From Adhaeretor mobilis (GTDB lineage Bacteria > Planctomycetota > Planctomycetia > Pirellulales > Lacipirellulaceae), in contig NZ_CP036263.1 in assembly GCF_007741515.1 (NCBI RefSeq), positions 1,550,001-1,614,000 of the forward strand: DNA of 64,000 bases, read 5' to 3'. Position 1 is the stretch's first letter. The number at the start of each line of letters is the position of its first letter. The position numbers and the translations under genes are program-made. Below are positions 35,363-45,000 of this stretch, one piece after another. A model generated the notes under the pieces. It searched no databases. It was given only the letters and a program-made list of their open reading frames with translations, and was not told the origin of the DNA.

Positions 35363-35480
35363 TGTCATTCCGAAGGGAGCCGAGCGAGCGAGGAATCCAG
35401 TTTGAACCCCAGTTGAGTAACCAGACGAACACAGATTGAGACCGGATTCCTCCGCCGCTGAGACGGCTGTCGGAATGACA
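35363..35480. repeat. TCATTCCGA-type palindromic repeat
   Basis: TGTCATTCCGAAGGGAGC, then GAGGAATCC on the left, are mirrored by GGATTCCTC and CGGAATGACA on the right. This gives terminal arms of about 10 bases and an inner pair of about 9 bases. The element occupies nearly the whole gap between pilB2 and pilC. Similar TGTCATTCCGA...GAGGAATC sequences are, from memory, scattered through many unrelated bacterial genomes. Confidence 0.65.
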
Positions 35481-35504
35481 CGAAACTAAGCCACGAGCCT
35501 TATC

Positions 35505-36836
35505 ATGCCCACTTTCCAATTCGAAGCGATGGATTCGCAAGGTGCCGAGATCAAAGATGTGATCGAGGCGGCCACCGAGGAAGATGCGCAATCCACGATT
35601 CGCCAGATGGGGTACTTCGTCACGAAGATCTCCGTCAAGAAGAGTCGCAAAAAAGACGAAGCCGTCGGCGGCGCTAAGAAAAAGCGAGGCTTTGTCTTCG
35701 GTGGCGTGCGCTCCAAAGATCTCACCGCCTTCACGCGGCAACTTTCCATCCTGCAAGACGCGGGCCTACCGATTTTGCGCTCGTTGCGAATCCTTGGCGA
35801 TCAAGCCAAACCAGGACGCTTGAAGTATTCCCTGGAAGACACCTGCGAAGCGATCGAAGGTGGCGACACGCTCAGCGAGGCGATGGTCAAGTCGCCCAAG
35901 TGCTTCGACCGCCTCTATGTGAACATGATCAAAGCGGGCGAAGCGGGTGGTGCCCTGGAGCTCATCCTCCAACGCCTGGCCGACTTCAAGGAACGCGCCG
36001 AATCGCTCAAACGTAAAGTCAAAGGCGCGATGATCTACCCGGTTGTCGTTGTCACGGTGGCTGTGGGTATCTTGACGTTCATCATGATCAAGATCGTGCC
36101 GCAGTTTAAAAGCATCTTCGACGACTTCGAACTCGAATTGCCCAAGATGACCGTCTACCTAATCGCGGTGGCCGATTGGTGTACCAACTACTGGTTCCTC
36201 ATTCCTGGCATACCAATTGCTATCTGGTTAACGGTCAAGCTCATCCGCAAATTTAAGGCGGGACGCATGGGCTGGGATCAGTTTGCCATCAAGGTGCCCA
36301 TTTTCGGTGCCCTGGTCGAGAAAAACATTATGGCACGGACCTCCAGAACCTTAGGAACGCTCATCGCCTCCGGCGTGCCGATCCTCGAAGCGCTGAACAT
36401 CACGCGCGAAACGGCCGGCAACGCCGTGTTCGAGAAAATGTTCAGCAAGATTACCGAACGCATTAAAGAGGGCGACGCCATTGCCCAACCGATGAAGGAA
36501 TACTCCAAGCTCAGCTTCCACCCGGTCGCTGCGTTCTTCTGGTTCGCATTCATCGCCGGCCCGATTGGGCTGCTGATCTACATGATGAAGTACCGCCAAC
36601 GCGTGGTGGACGACATTGTGGTGAACATGGTCGACGTGGGGGAAGAGACCGGCGAGCTCGACACCATGCTGTACAAAGTGGCCGACACCTACGACGAGGA
36701 AGTGGCCGTCCTCACCGACAGCCTGACGAAGCTGATGGAACCGTTGCTGATTATCTTCCTAGGTGGTGCGGTGGGCTTTATTGTGATCGCACTGTTCCTG
36801 CCACTGGTCGACTTGATCAACGGTCTGTCGGGGTAA
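35505..36836 (+). CDS. pilC: PilC/GspF-type inner-membrane platform protein
   Basis: The protein has 443 residues. The N-terminus (FQFEAMDSQGAEIKDVIEA) is the usual beta hairpin. Two T2SSF domains follow, each starting with a pattern such as LTAFTRQLSILQDAGLPILR (about 72-91) and ARTSRTLGTLIASGVPILEA (about 277-296). Three transmembrane helices lie near 180-205, 223-243 and 415-435. The protein couples the cytoplasmic ATPase to pilin assembly in the inner membrane. A region near 345-360 (FFWFAFIAGPIGLLIYMMKY) looks like an additional hydrophobic segment not usual in the second domain. That could be an insertion. Confidence 0.92.
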   Translation: MPTFQFEAMDSQGAEIKDVIEAATEEDAQSTIRQMGYFVTKISVKKSRKKDEAVGGAKKKRGFVFGGVRSKDLTAFTRQLSILQDAGLPILRSLRILGDQAKPGRLKYSLEDTCEAIEGGDTLSEAMVKSPKCFDRLYVNMIKAGEAGGALELILQRLADFKERAESLKRKVKGAMIYPVVVVTVAVGILTFIMIKIVPQFKSIFDDFELELPKMTVYLIAVADWCTNYWFLIPGIPIAIWLTVKLIRKFKAGRMGWDQFAIKVPIFGALVEKNIMARTSRTLGTLIASGVPILEALNITRETAGNAVFEKMFSKITERIKEGDAIAQPMKEYSKLSFHPVAAFFWFAFIAGPIGLLIYMMKYRQRVVDDIVVNMVDVGEETGELDTMLYKVADTYDEEVAVLTDSLTKLMEPLLIIFLGGAVGFIVIALFLPLVDLINGLSG

Positions 36837-36838
36837 TG

Positions 36839-36899
36839 AATTAGGGGGATAGGTAGTTAGGGATTAGGTGTTAGGTAGAGAGGGTAAGAGGTGAGGAGA
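36839..36899 (+). repeat. TTAGG-type low-complexity repeat
   Basis: Irregular units of TTAGG, TAGGTAG and TTAGGTGTTAGG run through the gap after the pilC gene, with a purine-rich run (AGAGAGGGTAAGAGGTGAGG) behind them. No complementary arm was found nearby. Confidence 0.5.
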
Positions 36900-36978
36900 A
36901 GGCAACCGACAAACAATTTGCAATTTATATTTTGCACTATTCATCACAAGGATTAAGTACCCAACCAAGCAAACTACT

Positions 36979-38025
36979 ATGAGCAACTCCCCAACCAAGA
37001 ACCGGCGCCCCGCTTTTACTCTCACTGAGCTGCTGGTCGTGATCAGCATCATCGCGGTCCTGGCGAGCCTAATCACCGCTGGTGCCGTCAACGCGCTCAA
37101 CGCCGCCAAGCGGGCCCGGATCAAGCTAGAGATCAAAGAGATCGAACGCTCATTGTTGACGTTCAAAGAAGACTTCGGGACATTTCCTCCGAATGCTATT
37201 ACAAATAATGGAGCAACACCATCTTTGACGCAGGTTCGCTCCGATGTGACGCGTGCCATTAAGAATTGGTTTTCTCGTGCAAACGAGCCTAACGAGCTTC
37301 TTGAGAAACTCATTGGCAATCCGTCTGCCCCTACCCCCTCGGGATCGTCGGCGATGAATCAAGGCGGCTATTTGGAAAATGGCTTGTCTGGGGCCGAAGC
37401 GATCGTCCTCTGGCTGAGCGGGTTTAGTGACGATGAGCAACGACCTTTCACTGGACCCGGCGGACCATCCTATGTTCCTGCAAATGGTGCCGAAGTGTTA
37501 GAAAGCCGTAATTTCCTGTACGAATTCGATGTAACTCGCTTTGGTCCGCGGGACGACAACGGCAATTTTTCTGGTCGGTTCGTGGAGTACGAAGATTCCA
37601 ACGGTGCTACGCGTCGCATCAATCTCTGGACTTACACACCGGCCGATTCAGAGCAGCCCTATGTTTACTTCGACACTTCCAAACTGAAACCCAGCGAGAT
37701 GCTCCCCAAATATGACTTCGAGCTGGCCTCCAGATCTGATACCAGTATTTCAGGAACCGGAGGGACGGTAATTCGCCCCATCCGACGTCGCCTAGAGACG
37801 GCCACGGGCACCATTACCGATTACTCGCAAACCAAGTTTGTGAACCAAGGGACGTTCCAAGTGCTTCACGCAGGCTTGGATGATGCCTGGGGGGAAACCA
37901 ACGACTGGAATGGATTCGCTGGCGCAGAGCCCGGTCTCCTGTTCCCAGAAGGCCCGTTTACGGGCGACATCGCCGACACGCTGACCAACTTCACGCAAGA
38001 CACGTTGGAGGCGGAACAAGAATGA
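36979..38025 (+). CDS. Pseudopilin, GspG-like (first of four)
   Basis: The protein has 348 residues. A 12-residue basic leader ends RRPA before FTLTELLVVISIIAVLASLI, the type IV prepilin signal with Glu at mature position 5. Position -1 is Ala, not the usual Gly. The helix continues into AAKRARIKLEIKEIERSLLTFKEDFGTFPPN, a GspG-like alpha-helical spine with the beta domain behind it. The size is about twice that of a typical GspG. It overlaps the following pseudopilin start by four bases (ATGA). It would be cleaved by a prepilin peptidase not encoded in this window. Confidence 0.9.
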   Translation: MSNSPTKNRRPAFTLTELLVVISIIAVLASLITAGAVNALNAAKRARIKLEIKEIERSLLTFKEDFGTFPPNAITNNGATPSLTQVRSDVTRAIKNWFSRANEPNELLEKLIGNPSAPTPSGSSAMNQGGYLENGLSGAEAIVLWLSGFSDDEQRPFTGPGGPSYVPANGAEVLESRNFLYEFDVTRFGPRDDNGNFSGRFVEYEDSNGATRRINLWTYTPADSEQPYVYFDTSKLKPSEMLPKYDFELASRSDTSISGTGGTVIRPIRRRLETATGTITDYSQTKFVNQGTFQVLHAGLDDAWGETNDWNGFAGAEPGLLFPEGPFTGDIADTLTNFTQDTLEAEQE

Positions 38026-39140
38026 TTATCCAAGGCGGAAGGTGGAAGGCGAAAGGCGGAGGGGTTGCTGTGCGCGCACGGTCTAACCGCGGATTCCCCC
38101 TTCCTCCTTCCCCCCTCCGCCCTGCGGTCACCCTCATCGAGCTGATGATCACCATGGCGATCATCTCGATCCTGGCGGCAGCGCTGCTGGGTGCATCGAA
38201 TGCCGCCTTCGAGAGTGCCCGCCACGCCCGCACCAAAAGCATCATCACCAAGATCGACGGGCTGCTCATGGAGCGCTATCAGTCGTATACGACGCGACGG
38301 GTGAATGTTCAGTACGTTGGCGGCCCTTACTCAGGTCGTGATCAAGCCTCTGCGCGATTGCTCGCGATTCGTTCCTTGATGAAATTGGAAATGCCTGATC
38401 GATGGAGCGACATCCTTGGTCCTAGTAGTAGCTTTGGCGCAACGGTGCAGAGTACTCCGCCAGGTTCTGCTGTTGCACCAGTCACCAAGTCCTACCCCCT
38501 CCCGCTGCAATCGGGGGGCTTCGGAATGTTCAGCACCGACTATCCGGCCATCACTTCAACCTATTTGCGGCGTTACAACAGCCTTAACTCGTCTGATCTA
38601 GATGCCGTCGTGCAGAACCAGGGTGCGGAGTGTCTCTTCATGGTTATCATGTATGCCACCGGCGAAGGGGAGGCACGGACCCTGTTTAGTGAACAAGATA
38701 TCGCAGATACCGATGGTGATGGTGCTCCCGAATTCATAGACGGGTGGGGGCAACCAATCAGTTGGCTACGTTGGCCTACAGGCTATGCGGAGCGATCAAC
38801 CGTCATGACATCACTTAACAACAGCATGTTTAGCTTGCCCACACAGGATGCTGAGGCTAAGGCTCATCGCGCTGATGTCGACCACGACCCGTTCGATCCG
38901 TTCCGTAGAGATCGGGTAGTTTCGTCTCCTCAGAATTATCTCCAAGATGAAAACCCAGCTTTTCGATTGGTGCCGCTCATCTACTCTTCGGGTGCTGATG
39001 GTGAATCAGGAATCAACAGCAAAACGGACGACTATATCGCCTCGCTTGACCCCTATGAACCCGGAAGTGGCACGTTCGTTGGTACGCCCGACGGGGACGT
39101 ATTTATCGACAACATCACCAATCACGACGGGGACGATTAA
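38022..39140 (+). CDS. Pseudopilin with repeat-encoded leader (second of four)
   Basis: The protein has 372 residues. The mature part begins VTLIELMITMAIISILAAAL after PLRPA, so the predicted leader is 35 residues, far longer than normal, with Ala at -1. Most of the leader (GGRWKAKGG ... PLPPSPLRPA) is encoded by the palindromic repeat at 38032-38121. A GTG downstream could shorten it, but no start codon lies between the right repeat arm and the cleavage site, so some repeat-encoded residues must be translated. The rest is GspG/GspH-like (ARTKSIITKIDGLLMERYQ). Several Asp-rich loops (DTDGDGAPEF) occur near residue 230. Confidence 0.85.
   Translation: MIIQGGRWKAKGGGVAVRARSNRGFPLPPSPLRPAVTLIELMITMAIISILAAALLGASNAAFESARHARTKSIITKIDGLLMERYQSYTTRRVNVQYVGGPYSGRDQASARLLAIRSLMKLEMPDRWSDILGPSSSFGATVQSTPPGSAVAPVTKSYPLPLQSGGFGMFSTDYPAITSTYLRRYNSLNSSDLDAVVQNQGAECLFMVIMYATGEGEARTLFSEQDIADTDGDGAPEFIDGWGQPISWLRWPTGYAERSTVMTSLNNSMFSLPTQDAEAKAHRADVDHDPFDPFRRDRVVSSPQNYLQDENPAFRLVPLIYSSGADGESGINSKTDDYIASLDPYEPGSGTFVGTPDGDVFIDNITNHDGDD
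38032..38121 (+). repeat. AAGGCGGAAGG-type palindromic repeat inside pseudopilin leader
   Basis: The left arm GGCGGAAGGTGGAAGGC then GAAAG (38034-38055) and the right arm CTTCCTCCTTCCCCCCTCCG then CC (38100-38121) are complementary at 18 of 22 positions. The loop is 44 bases. The element lies within the coding frame of the second pseudopilin. A relative lies at 40583-40667 in the fourth. Confidence 0.7.
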
Positions 39141-39191
39141 GAGTCCAAATGGGTGACCGTCCTGGGGAGGACTGGAACAGAGAAAAGTTAT

Positions 39192-40514
39192 ATGTTAGAT
39201 GCAAAGAGCAAAAAGCGAAAAGCGAATCAACAGTGGCGTGACGCTGCGCAGCCAGCAGGCCCTTTCCGCCCCGCACTCACGCTCATCGAGCTGTTGGTCG
39301 TCATCACGATCCTCACCACACTGGTGGCGGGGGTCATTCCGATTCTTTCGCCCAACAACGACGTTCGTAAGATTCGTGAAGCGTCGCGCGCGGTGCAGAA
39401 CTACATCACCATTGCCCAAGCGGAGGCGGCCCGCACGGGGCGGCCGCATGGCATTGGCTTTGTCGAATCGGCCCCTGGCAGCGGCGTGGCGTTGGAAGTT
39501 TTCCAGCTTGAGGTACCCCAGGCGTTTGCCGGGTTTAGCAACTTCTCGCGAGTTAGAATCGCGAACAGTTCTTTGCCACTTTACACACACACACTTCAGT
39601 TCATATACGGTGACTCACCGACCACCGATCCTTTCCCTCTCGAGTACGTCCAGGAGCCATTGCCTCCTAATTTTCTTCGGCGTGGCGACATCGTGGAAGT
39701 TGATGGGGTGCGATACCAGATTACCGATCTTGATCAAGATGGTGACGGCAATCCTGAGGCGGAGGCAGATTTCCCTCAGGGCGACTTCTACACGTTCGAC
39801 AATCAGCCCAATCCGGCATCTAACCCAATTACGATTCAGTGCAATTACCTCTCGTCAACCCGTCCGCTTCTTAGTCTTGTAGCAGGAGGGGGCACCGCGA
39901 CAGCACCGAAGGAATATCGCAACTTTCGCCAACCTGCGAACTCCCCCGAGCCGCCGCTGGCGCTGCCCAGGGGGGTCGGCATCGATATGGTCGCTTCCGG
40001 AATTGAGGGAGGGACGTTGGGTGGATTTACATTCCTTTTCAACACTTACGGTACTCCAGCCCCGTCGAATAGTTCGTTCTACGACGATACTCTCGCGACC
40101 TTTGCTACCCCACAAATAAATAGTGTCGGCATGATGTTTGCTCCTTCGGGCCGTATCGAGCGCGTCTATCTCAACGGTGCTGAGTCGGACAGCGTCGCAA
40201 AAGTGATGCTGCTCCTAGGACGAGTAGAGAATGCGAGCGTGGACCCAACGGATCCCAACTTTAGTTTGAGTGCTTCGGTGAGCGATTCGGACCTGGAATC
40301 ACGTCGTGAGACAATAAATTGGCTCAACCTCGACAGCCGTTGGATTTCGATTTCTGCGAATAATGGTCGCATGGTCGGCACCGCAAACACGTTTGTCGAT
40401 CCGCGACAACTTTCGGCTGCTCAGAACAACGACCCGGTGATTGACCAAGTCGCCGAGCAACTGTTCGCCGCTCGCCAATACGCCCGCGAGATGCGGCGAG
40501 AGGGAGGACGGTAA
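39192..40514 (+). CDS. Pseudopilin, GspH/FimT-like (third of four)
   Basis: The protein is 440 residues from the ATG at 39192, which has GAGAAAAG upstream; a GTG at 39153 is also in frame. The leader is 28 residues (MLDAKSKKRKANQQ ... PFRPA) and ends in Ala before LTLIELLVVITILTTLVAGV. The early mature helix carries NDVRKIREASRAVQNYITIAQAEAARTGRP, which matches the GspH/FimT minor-pilin pattern. The leader DNA contains GCAAAAAGCGAAAAGCG, a low-complexity run of the kind seen at other junctions in this locus but without a second arm. The large beta-rich C-terminal part is not recognisable. Confidence 0.85.
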   Translation: MLDAKSKKRKANQQWRDAAQPAGPFRPALTLIELLVVITILTTLVAGVIPILSPNNDVRKIREASRAVQNYITIAQAEAARTGRPHGIGFVESAPGSGVALEVFQLEVPQAFAGFSNFSRVRIANSSLPLYTHTLQFIYGDSPTTDPFPLEYVQEPLPPNFLRRGDIVEVDGVRYQITDLDQDGDGNPEAEADFPQGDFYTFDNQPNPASNPITIQCNYLSSTRPLLSLVAGGGTATAPKEYRNFRQPANSPEPPLALPRGVGIDMVASGIEGGTLGGFTFLFNTYGTPAPSNSSFYDDTLATFATPQINSVGMMFAPSGRIERVYLNGAESDSVAKVMLLLGRVENASVDPTDPNFSLSASVSDSDLESRRETINWLNLDSRWISISANNGRMVGTANTFVDPRQLSAAQNNDPVIDQVAEQLFAARQYAREMRREGGR

Positions 40515-40516
40515 GC

Positions 40517-41950
40517 ATGAGAGCATTCAAACGCCCGACAATTGGCTTGGCAACCAGGACCACCACGACGGAAGGCCTTTCCAAGGCGGAGGGTGGAAGG
40601 CGGAAGGCGGAATCACTGCGCGCCAGCCTCCAACAAGCTCCCCCTTCCCCATTCCTCCTTCCGCCTTCGAGAAGAGGTATCAGCCTCTTAGAGGTCCTCA
40701 TCAGCATGTTCGTCCTGCTGTTTGGGCTGATGGGCGTGGCGTCGTTGTTTCCGGTCGGCAACTTTTACGCCTCTCGAGGCGAACGCGCCAGCCGAGGGGT
40801 CGCACTGTCCGATGCCGCGTTCGATGAAATGTTAGCGCGGGGGATGCTCAAGCCGGAGGCTTGGTTGTATGGCGATCCAGATATGGCGACAGTCACGGAA
40901 CTGAATTCCGAGTCAATTTCGCCTACCGACAAGTCATACGTAATTCATCCCGAAACAGTTTTCGATGGTACCGCTCGGGTACCCAATCCGCAGCGGGCCA
41001 ATATTGGCGAGTTCAATTTAACAGCAGGTGCAATCGGTCCTGGGCGTGCATTTGTGATCGATCCGATTGGCGTTGCTGCCGCATTACCGCCGCAAGACCC
41101 GGAAAACCACAACCAGTTCTTTCCCTATGCGGGGGGAGTCAAACTTACCGCCACTATGCCAGCGGCTTGGAAAAACTCTCTCGCTCCAATTCTGGAAGAT
41201 GCTTGGCCGATTCGACGCGTAACGCTACCCGCACCTGATCCAACAACCAATGGCGGAGCGATTGCGTTGCCGCTGAATGTTGCCGACACCATTTTTTCCC
41301 TTCATGACACACTCAGCGTAGAATTACCTGAGGAGAGCGACAAGCCGGCTATTCAGCGTTGGAGGACTGCCGATGTCGATTTGAGTGGTAGCGCGAACAA
41401 TACGCCGGACGATCCCTCGGACGATCAACTTCTGCGGCGTCAGTACGATACGACTTACACGTGGCTAGCCACCGTGGTGCCGGTCACCAACGACGGGCTC
41501 GACGCGCTGCAACCGGCGCACGACCAATACGGCAATCGCAGGTACGATGTTTCGGTCGCTGTGTTTTATCGGCGCGAGGAAGTTCCCTCGGAAACCAGCG
41601 AACGATTGTTGGAAGCCGTGCTCCTTCCTGGCGGCGAATTGGAACTCATCGGGGTTGACCAGCAGAGCTTAGAAGACGCAACCGAAGACATCCGCACCGG
41701 TCAGTGGATCGCCTTGGCCGGCGTGAACCAAACCAACGGCACATTCCTCATGAAATGGTACCGACTGTTGTCGCTCGACGACGAGACTTCAATCGACAGT
41801 CACGGCCATATCGTGAGACGCGCCATGCTCGACGGACCTGCTTGGCCACAAGACCCTGCCAATCCAAATGAAGTAGAAGACCTCCGTGCGATACTCCTTC
41901 CGGGAGTTGTCAGCGTGACGACACGATCGATACCGATGCAGCAGAATTAG
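40517..41950 (+). CDS. Pseudopilin, GspI/PilV-like, with 54-residue leader (fourth of four)
   Basis: The protein has 477 residues and starts three bases after the previous stop. The mature sequence begins ISLLEVLISMFVLLFGLMGV after SRRG, with Gly at -1 and Glu at +5, resembling GspI/PilV. The leader is about 54 residues, an order of magnitude longer than normal. Its centre (KAEGGRRKAE and PPSPFLLPPS) is encoded by the palindrome at 40583-40667. No start codon lies between that element and the cleavage site. A region near 265-300 is Asp-rich. Such minor pilins usually sit at the tip complex of the fibre. Confidence 0.85.
   Translation: MRAFKRPTIGLATRTTTTEGLSKAEGGRRKAESLRASLQQAPPSPFLLPPSRRGISLLEVLISMFVLLFGLMGVASLFPVGNFYASRGERASRGVALSDAAFDEMLARGMLKPEAWLYGDPDMATVTELNSESISPTDKSYVIHPETVFDGTARVPNPQRANIGEFNLTAGAIGPGRAFVIDPIGVAAALPPQDPENHNQFFPYAGGVKLTATMPAAWKNSLAPILEDAWPIRRVTLPAPDPTTNGGAIALPLNVADTIFSLHDTLSVELPEESDKPAIQRWRTADVDLSGSANNTPDDPSDDQLLRRQYDTTYTWLATVVPVTNDGLDALQPAHDQYGNRRYDVSVAVFYRREEVPSETSERLLEAVLLPGGELELIGVDQQSLEDATEDIRTGQWIALAGVNQTNGTFLMKWYRLLSLDDETSIDSHGHIVRRAMLDGPAWPQDPANPNEVEDLRAILLPGVVSVTTRSIPMQQN
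40583..40667 (+). repeat. AAGGCGG-type palindromic repeat inside pseudopilin leader
   Basis: The left arm AAGGCGGAGGGTGGAAGGCG then GAAGGC (40583-40608) and the right arm (40642-40667, ending TCCTTCCGCCTT) are complementary at about 21 of 26 positions. The element is in frame in the fourth pseudopilin and is related to 38032-38121. Confidence 0.7.
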
Positions 41951-41962
41951 AGGCGCTAGTTA

Positions 41963-42006
41963 TTGGGCGCTAGGCGCTGGTTGTTAGTAACCAGCGCCTA
42001 GCGCCC
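41963..42006 (+). repeat. Perfect GGCGCTAGGCGCT palindrome before the giant pseudopilin
   Basis: The arms TGGGCGCTAGGCGCTGGTT and AACCAGCGCCTAGCGCCCA are perfectly complementary over 19 bases, with a GTTAGT loop. Further CAGCGCCCA units follow. The same word family recurs within the next gene at 42101-42178. Confidence 0.85.
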
Positions 42007-42071
42007 AGCGCCCAACCAACCAACCAATACTGAGCGGGCCGGGGCAAACGATTCGCTCAGGAGAAGAGAAG

Positions 42072-45000
42072 ATGAACGATAAGCAACGAACACCGAACAT
42101 GGGCGCTGGGCGCGAGGCGCTAGACGCTAGTTCTCCGCTGCCAAAACCAGCGCCCAGCGCCCAGCGCCGAGCGCCCAAGCGCCAACGCCGCAAAGGCATT
42201 TTGCTCCTGGTGGCGCTCAGCATGCTCGTGCTGTTCCTGTTGGTCGGCACCGCGTTTGTGGTGACGTCGCGGCACGCGTACCGCACCCAAAAGGCAGAGG
42301 CCAAGGCGAGCCAAAACACGAGCGCCGAAGTCGGCCAAGCCGATTTGCTGGACGACATTCTCAAACAAGTCGTGCGCGACACGAAGAACCCCAATAGCGT
42401 GCTGCGTAATCACAGTTTGTTAAGAGATATGTACGGGGAAGACGGGTTTGTGGGGAGCGTGCCAGTGCCGAACGCTCAGACTGACGCCGACGGCCTGACG
42501 GCGCGTTGGGCACCGACGCGCGATGTCGATGGTGTGTCGCAAAACTTCAATATCACCAACGGTCAGATTCTTGAAATCGACGTGCTTGGCGTCGAGGACC
42601 TATTCGGCAATCAAGCCGCGGCGAATGTCGTCAACGGCATGAAATTGCAGAGGAATGCCTACAATGGCATGACGCTCACTTTCACTAGCGGCTTTGCAAA
42701 AGGAGTGAGCACTCGAATCGTCGGCTACATCCCGGCCAACCATTTGATAGATCCCGTAAGCGGTAGCTTGGCAACGCCAACTCCTACTTACCCGCGTAAA
42801 TTCGCCAGATTTCGCTTGCTCGCCTTTCCGTTGGCCGATGGTAGCACACTCAATCAGGACTATGACCGCGACGGCGATATCGATCAACTCGACTTCCAGC
42901 AACTCTTGGAAGGCAGCGAATTCGTCGTGAACGGCCGGCCGTTCAATGGCACGGGGGTTGGTTACGACTCTACGGCAACGACGGGCGATGCACGATTAAG
43001 TGCAAAAGAAATGGTTACTCTTCTCGATGGTTCAACGACTCTCGATATGCAAGTTGCTCTTGAGCCAAATACCATTTTCTTTGATCCAGGATCGGTAGTA
43101 TCGACAACTGGAACCACGTTCAATTATTTCCCGCCAAATCCGCTGGGTACAATCACGGTCAATTCTCCCTACTCCGGTTTTGGTGGCAGCGATGAGAGTT
43201 ACGACGCGGTTGACTTTCAAAACATGCTGCTGGCGTTGATGCCGAAGGACCTACAGGGAAATGCATGGGTCGTTAACGATGTAACTGACCCCTCCTCCTG
43301 GCCAAGCGATCCAACCTCGTTGAGCACGTCTGGTAACAACGTGCCGCTGCCGTCGTTGCATCGACCTGCTCTGTTGAACTATTGGAAAACAGAAGTTGCC
43401 AACAGTGGCAGTCACTTGGCTGTCGAGCCAATGGTTCTTCGCAAGGTCATGCTCCGCCCGAGTTGGTTGGATCATCCGAACTTCACCGGCAGCAACCCCG
43501 AATTTGCACAAGCCTTCAACCAGTTTGATACCAACCGCGCGGACCCTGATAACCAACGACTAATAGTCAACCGCATGATCGCTGGTCCGTGGGATGTCGA
43601 CAACGACAACGACGGCTACCGCGATAGCGTGTGGGTAGACTTCGGCGCGAGTATCATCAGTATGCCGGACGGCACCCTCGTCAAACCGATGGCCGCGGTG
43701 CTGTGTTTGGATTTGGATGGGCGCTTGAATGTGAATGCGCACGGGTCGCGAGAGCAAGTAAAGTCGAAAGTTTTCACGACTCGCCCGCCTGGTGCTTACC
43801 CTCCATTTTATGATGCTGAACTTGCTGGCACCGCAGTAGCTCTCGACTTGCCATTTGGCCAAGGCCTTGGACCGGCGGATATTGACTTGGAACCTTTGCT
43901 CGGTGCTGAATGGGCCAATCGTACTATAGGTGGTTCCCGAGGCATTGATGCAACTGGCTTAGCCCCGCTTTCAGGGCGTCAATTGACCGGGCGCTATGGA
44001 AATATTTATACCGATGGGTTCGGCTACCCTGGCTCTCCTAGTCAAATGGACATTCAATACCAGCTTAATATGCAGGGAGTACCAGTAGGATTTGGCAGTG
44101 CAGCGCCTCCTAGCCTGTACGGCAGTGCTCCCGATTTTGCGAGCAGTTACCCTTCCACAGGTATCAATGACTTTGGCCAACCTGTTAGCGTGATCGCCGA
44201 GGATACTTCGTACCAATCGAGGGACATGCCTTACGAGATGAATCTGCTCAACGTGTCTGGGGAGAGTCCGAATTCGCCCGACTCTCCGTACACAGTTAAC
44301 GAATTGGAGCGTCTGCTGCGAGTGTACGATGCAGACGCGACTACTGCGTCAGAACGACTGGCCACGTTAACTAACTTTGTAGGATCGAACCTTCAGGCCC
44401 GTAACTTAATAACGACCGACTCGTTCGACCTGCCGGTCCCTGCAGGTGTGTTGCCGAGTTGGGTGAATGAGACCGATGGCACCAAGATGGACCTGGATGG
44501 CAATACGGGTAACGACGACAGTTTCCTAGAAGTCATGGGGCGTCCCGCTGTTGGGGCATCGTTTGCTGACTTGATGGAGTATCGCATGCGTGCAGTAACT
44601 GCTGGTCTGCGATACAACAGGACAGCCACGCCGAATTTCCTTCCTCCGCTGAGCGCCTTACAGCGTCGCGCCCTCGAACGCTTGATCCCCCAGGACCTTG
44701 CGGACGGCAAGTTGTTGGATATCAATCGAGCGTTGGGGAACGGGCGTGATGACAACAACAACGGTGTGGTTGATGAGCCAGGTGAGCCAGAAGGAGCCCA
44801 ATGGCGACTCCAGCAAAATGTCGCCGCATTAGGGCAACCGATCGATGTGCAACCTGTCGATCCGGCTGACAACATTCACCACCCCGCCGATGCGTTTGTG
44901 CGTGATGATCTTGCCACGACGGTCGATATGATTGATCGCAATCAGGACGGCATGATCGAGTTCGACTCCAAGGACCCAACCAAATCGCCCATCGAGTTGC

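Noticed and set aside
36837-42180. CRISPR-like array among the repeated junctions
   Set aside because: The repeats are of different word families, irregularly spaced and mostly palindromic; there are no uniform repeats with unique spacers and no cas genes.
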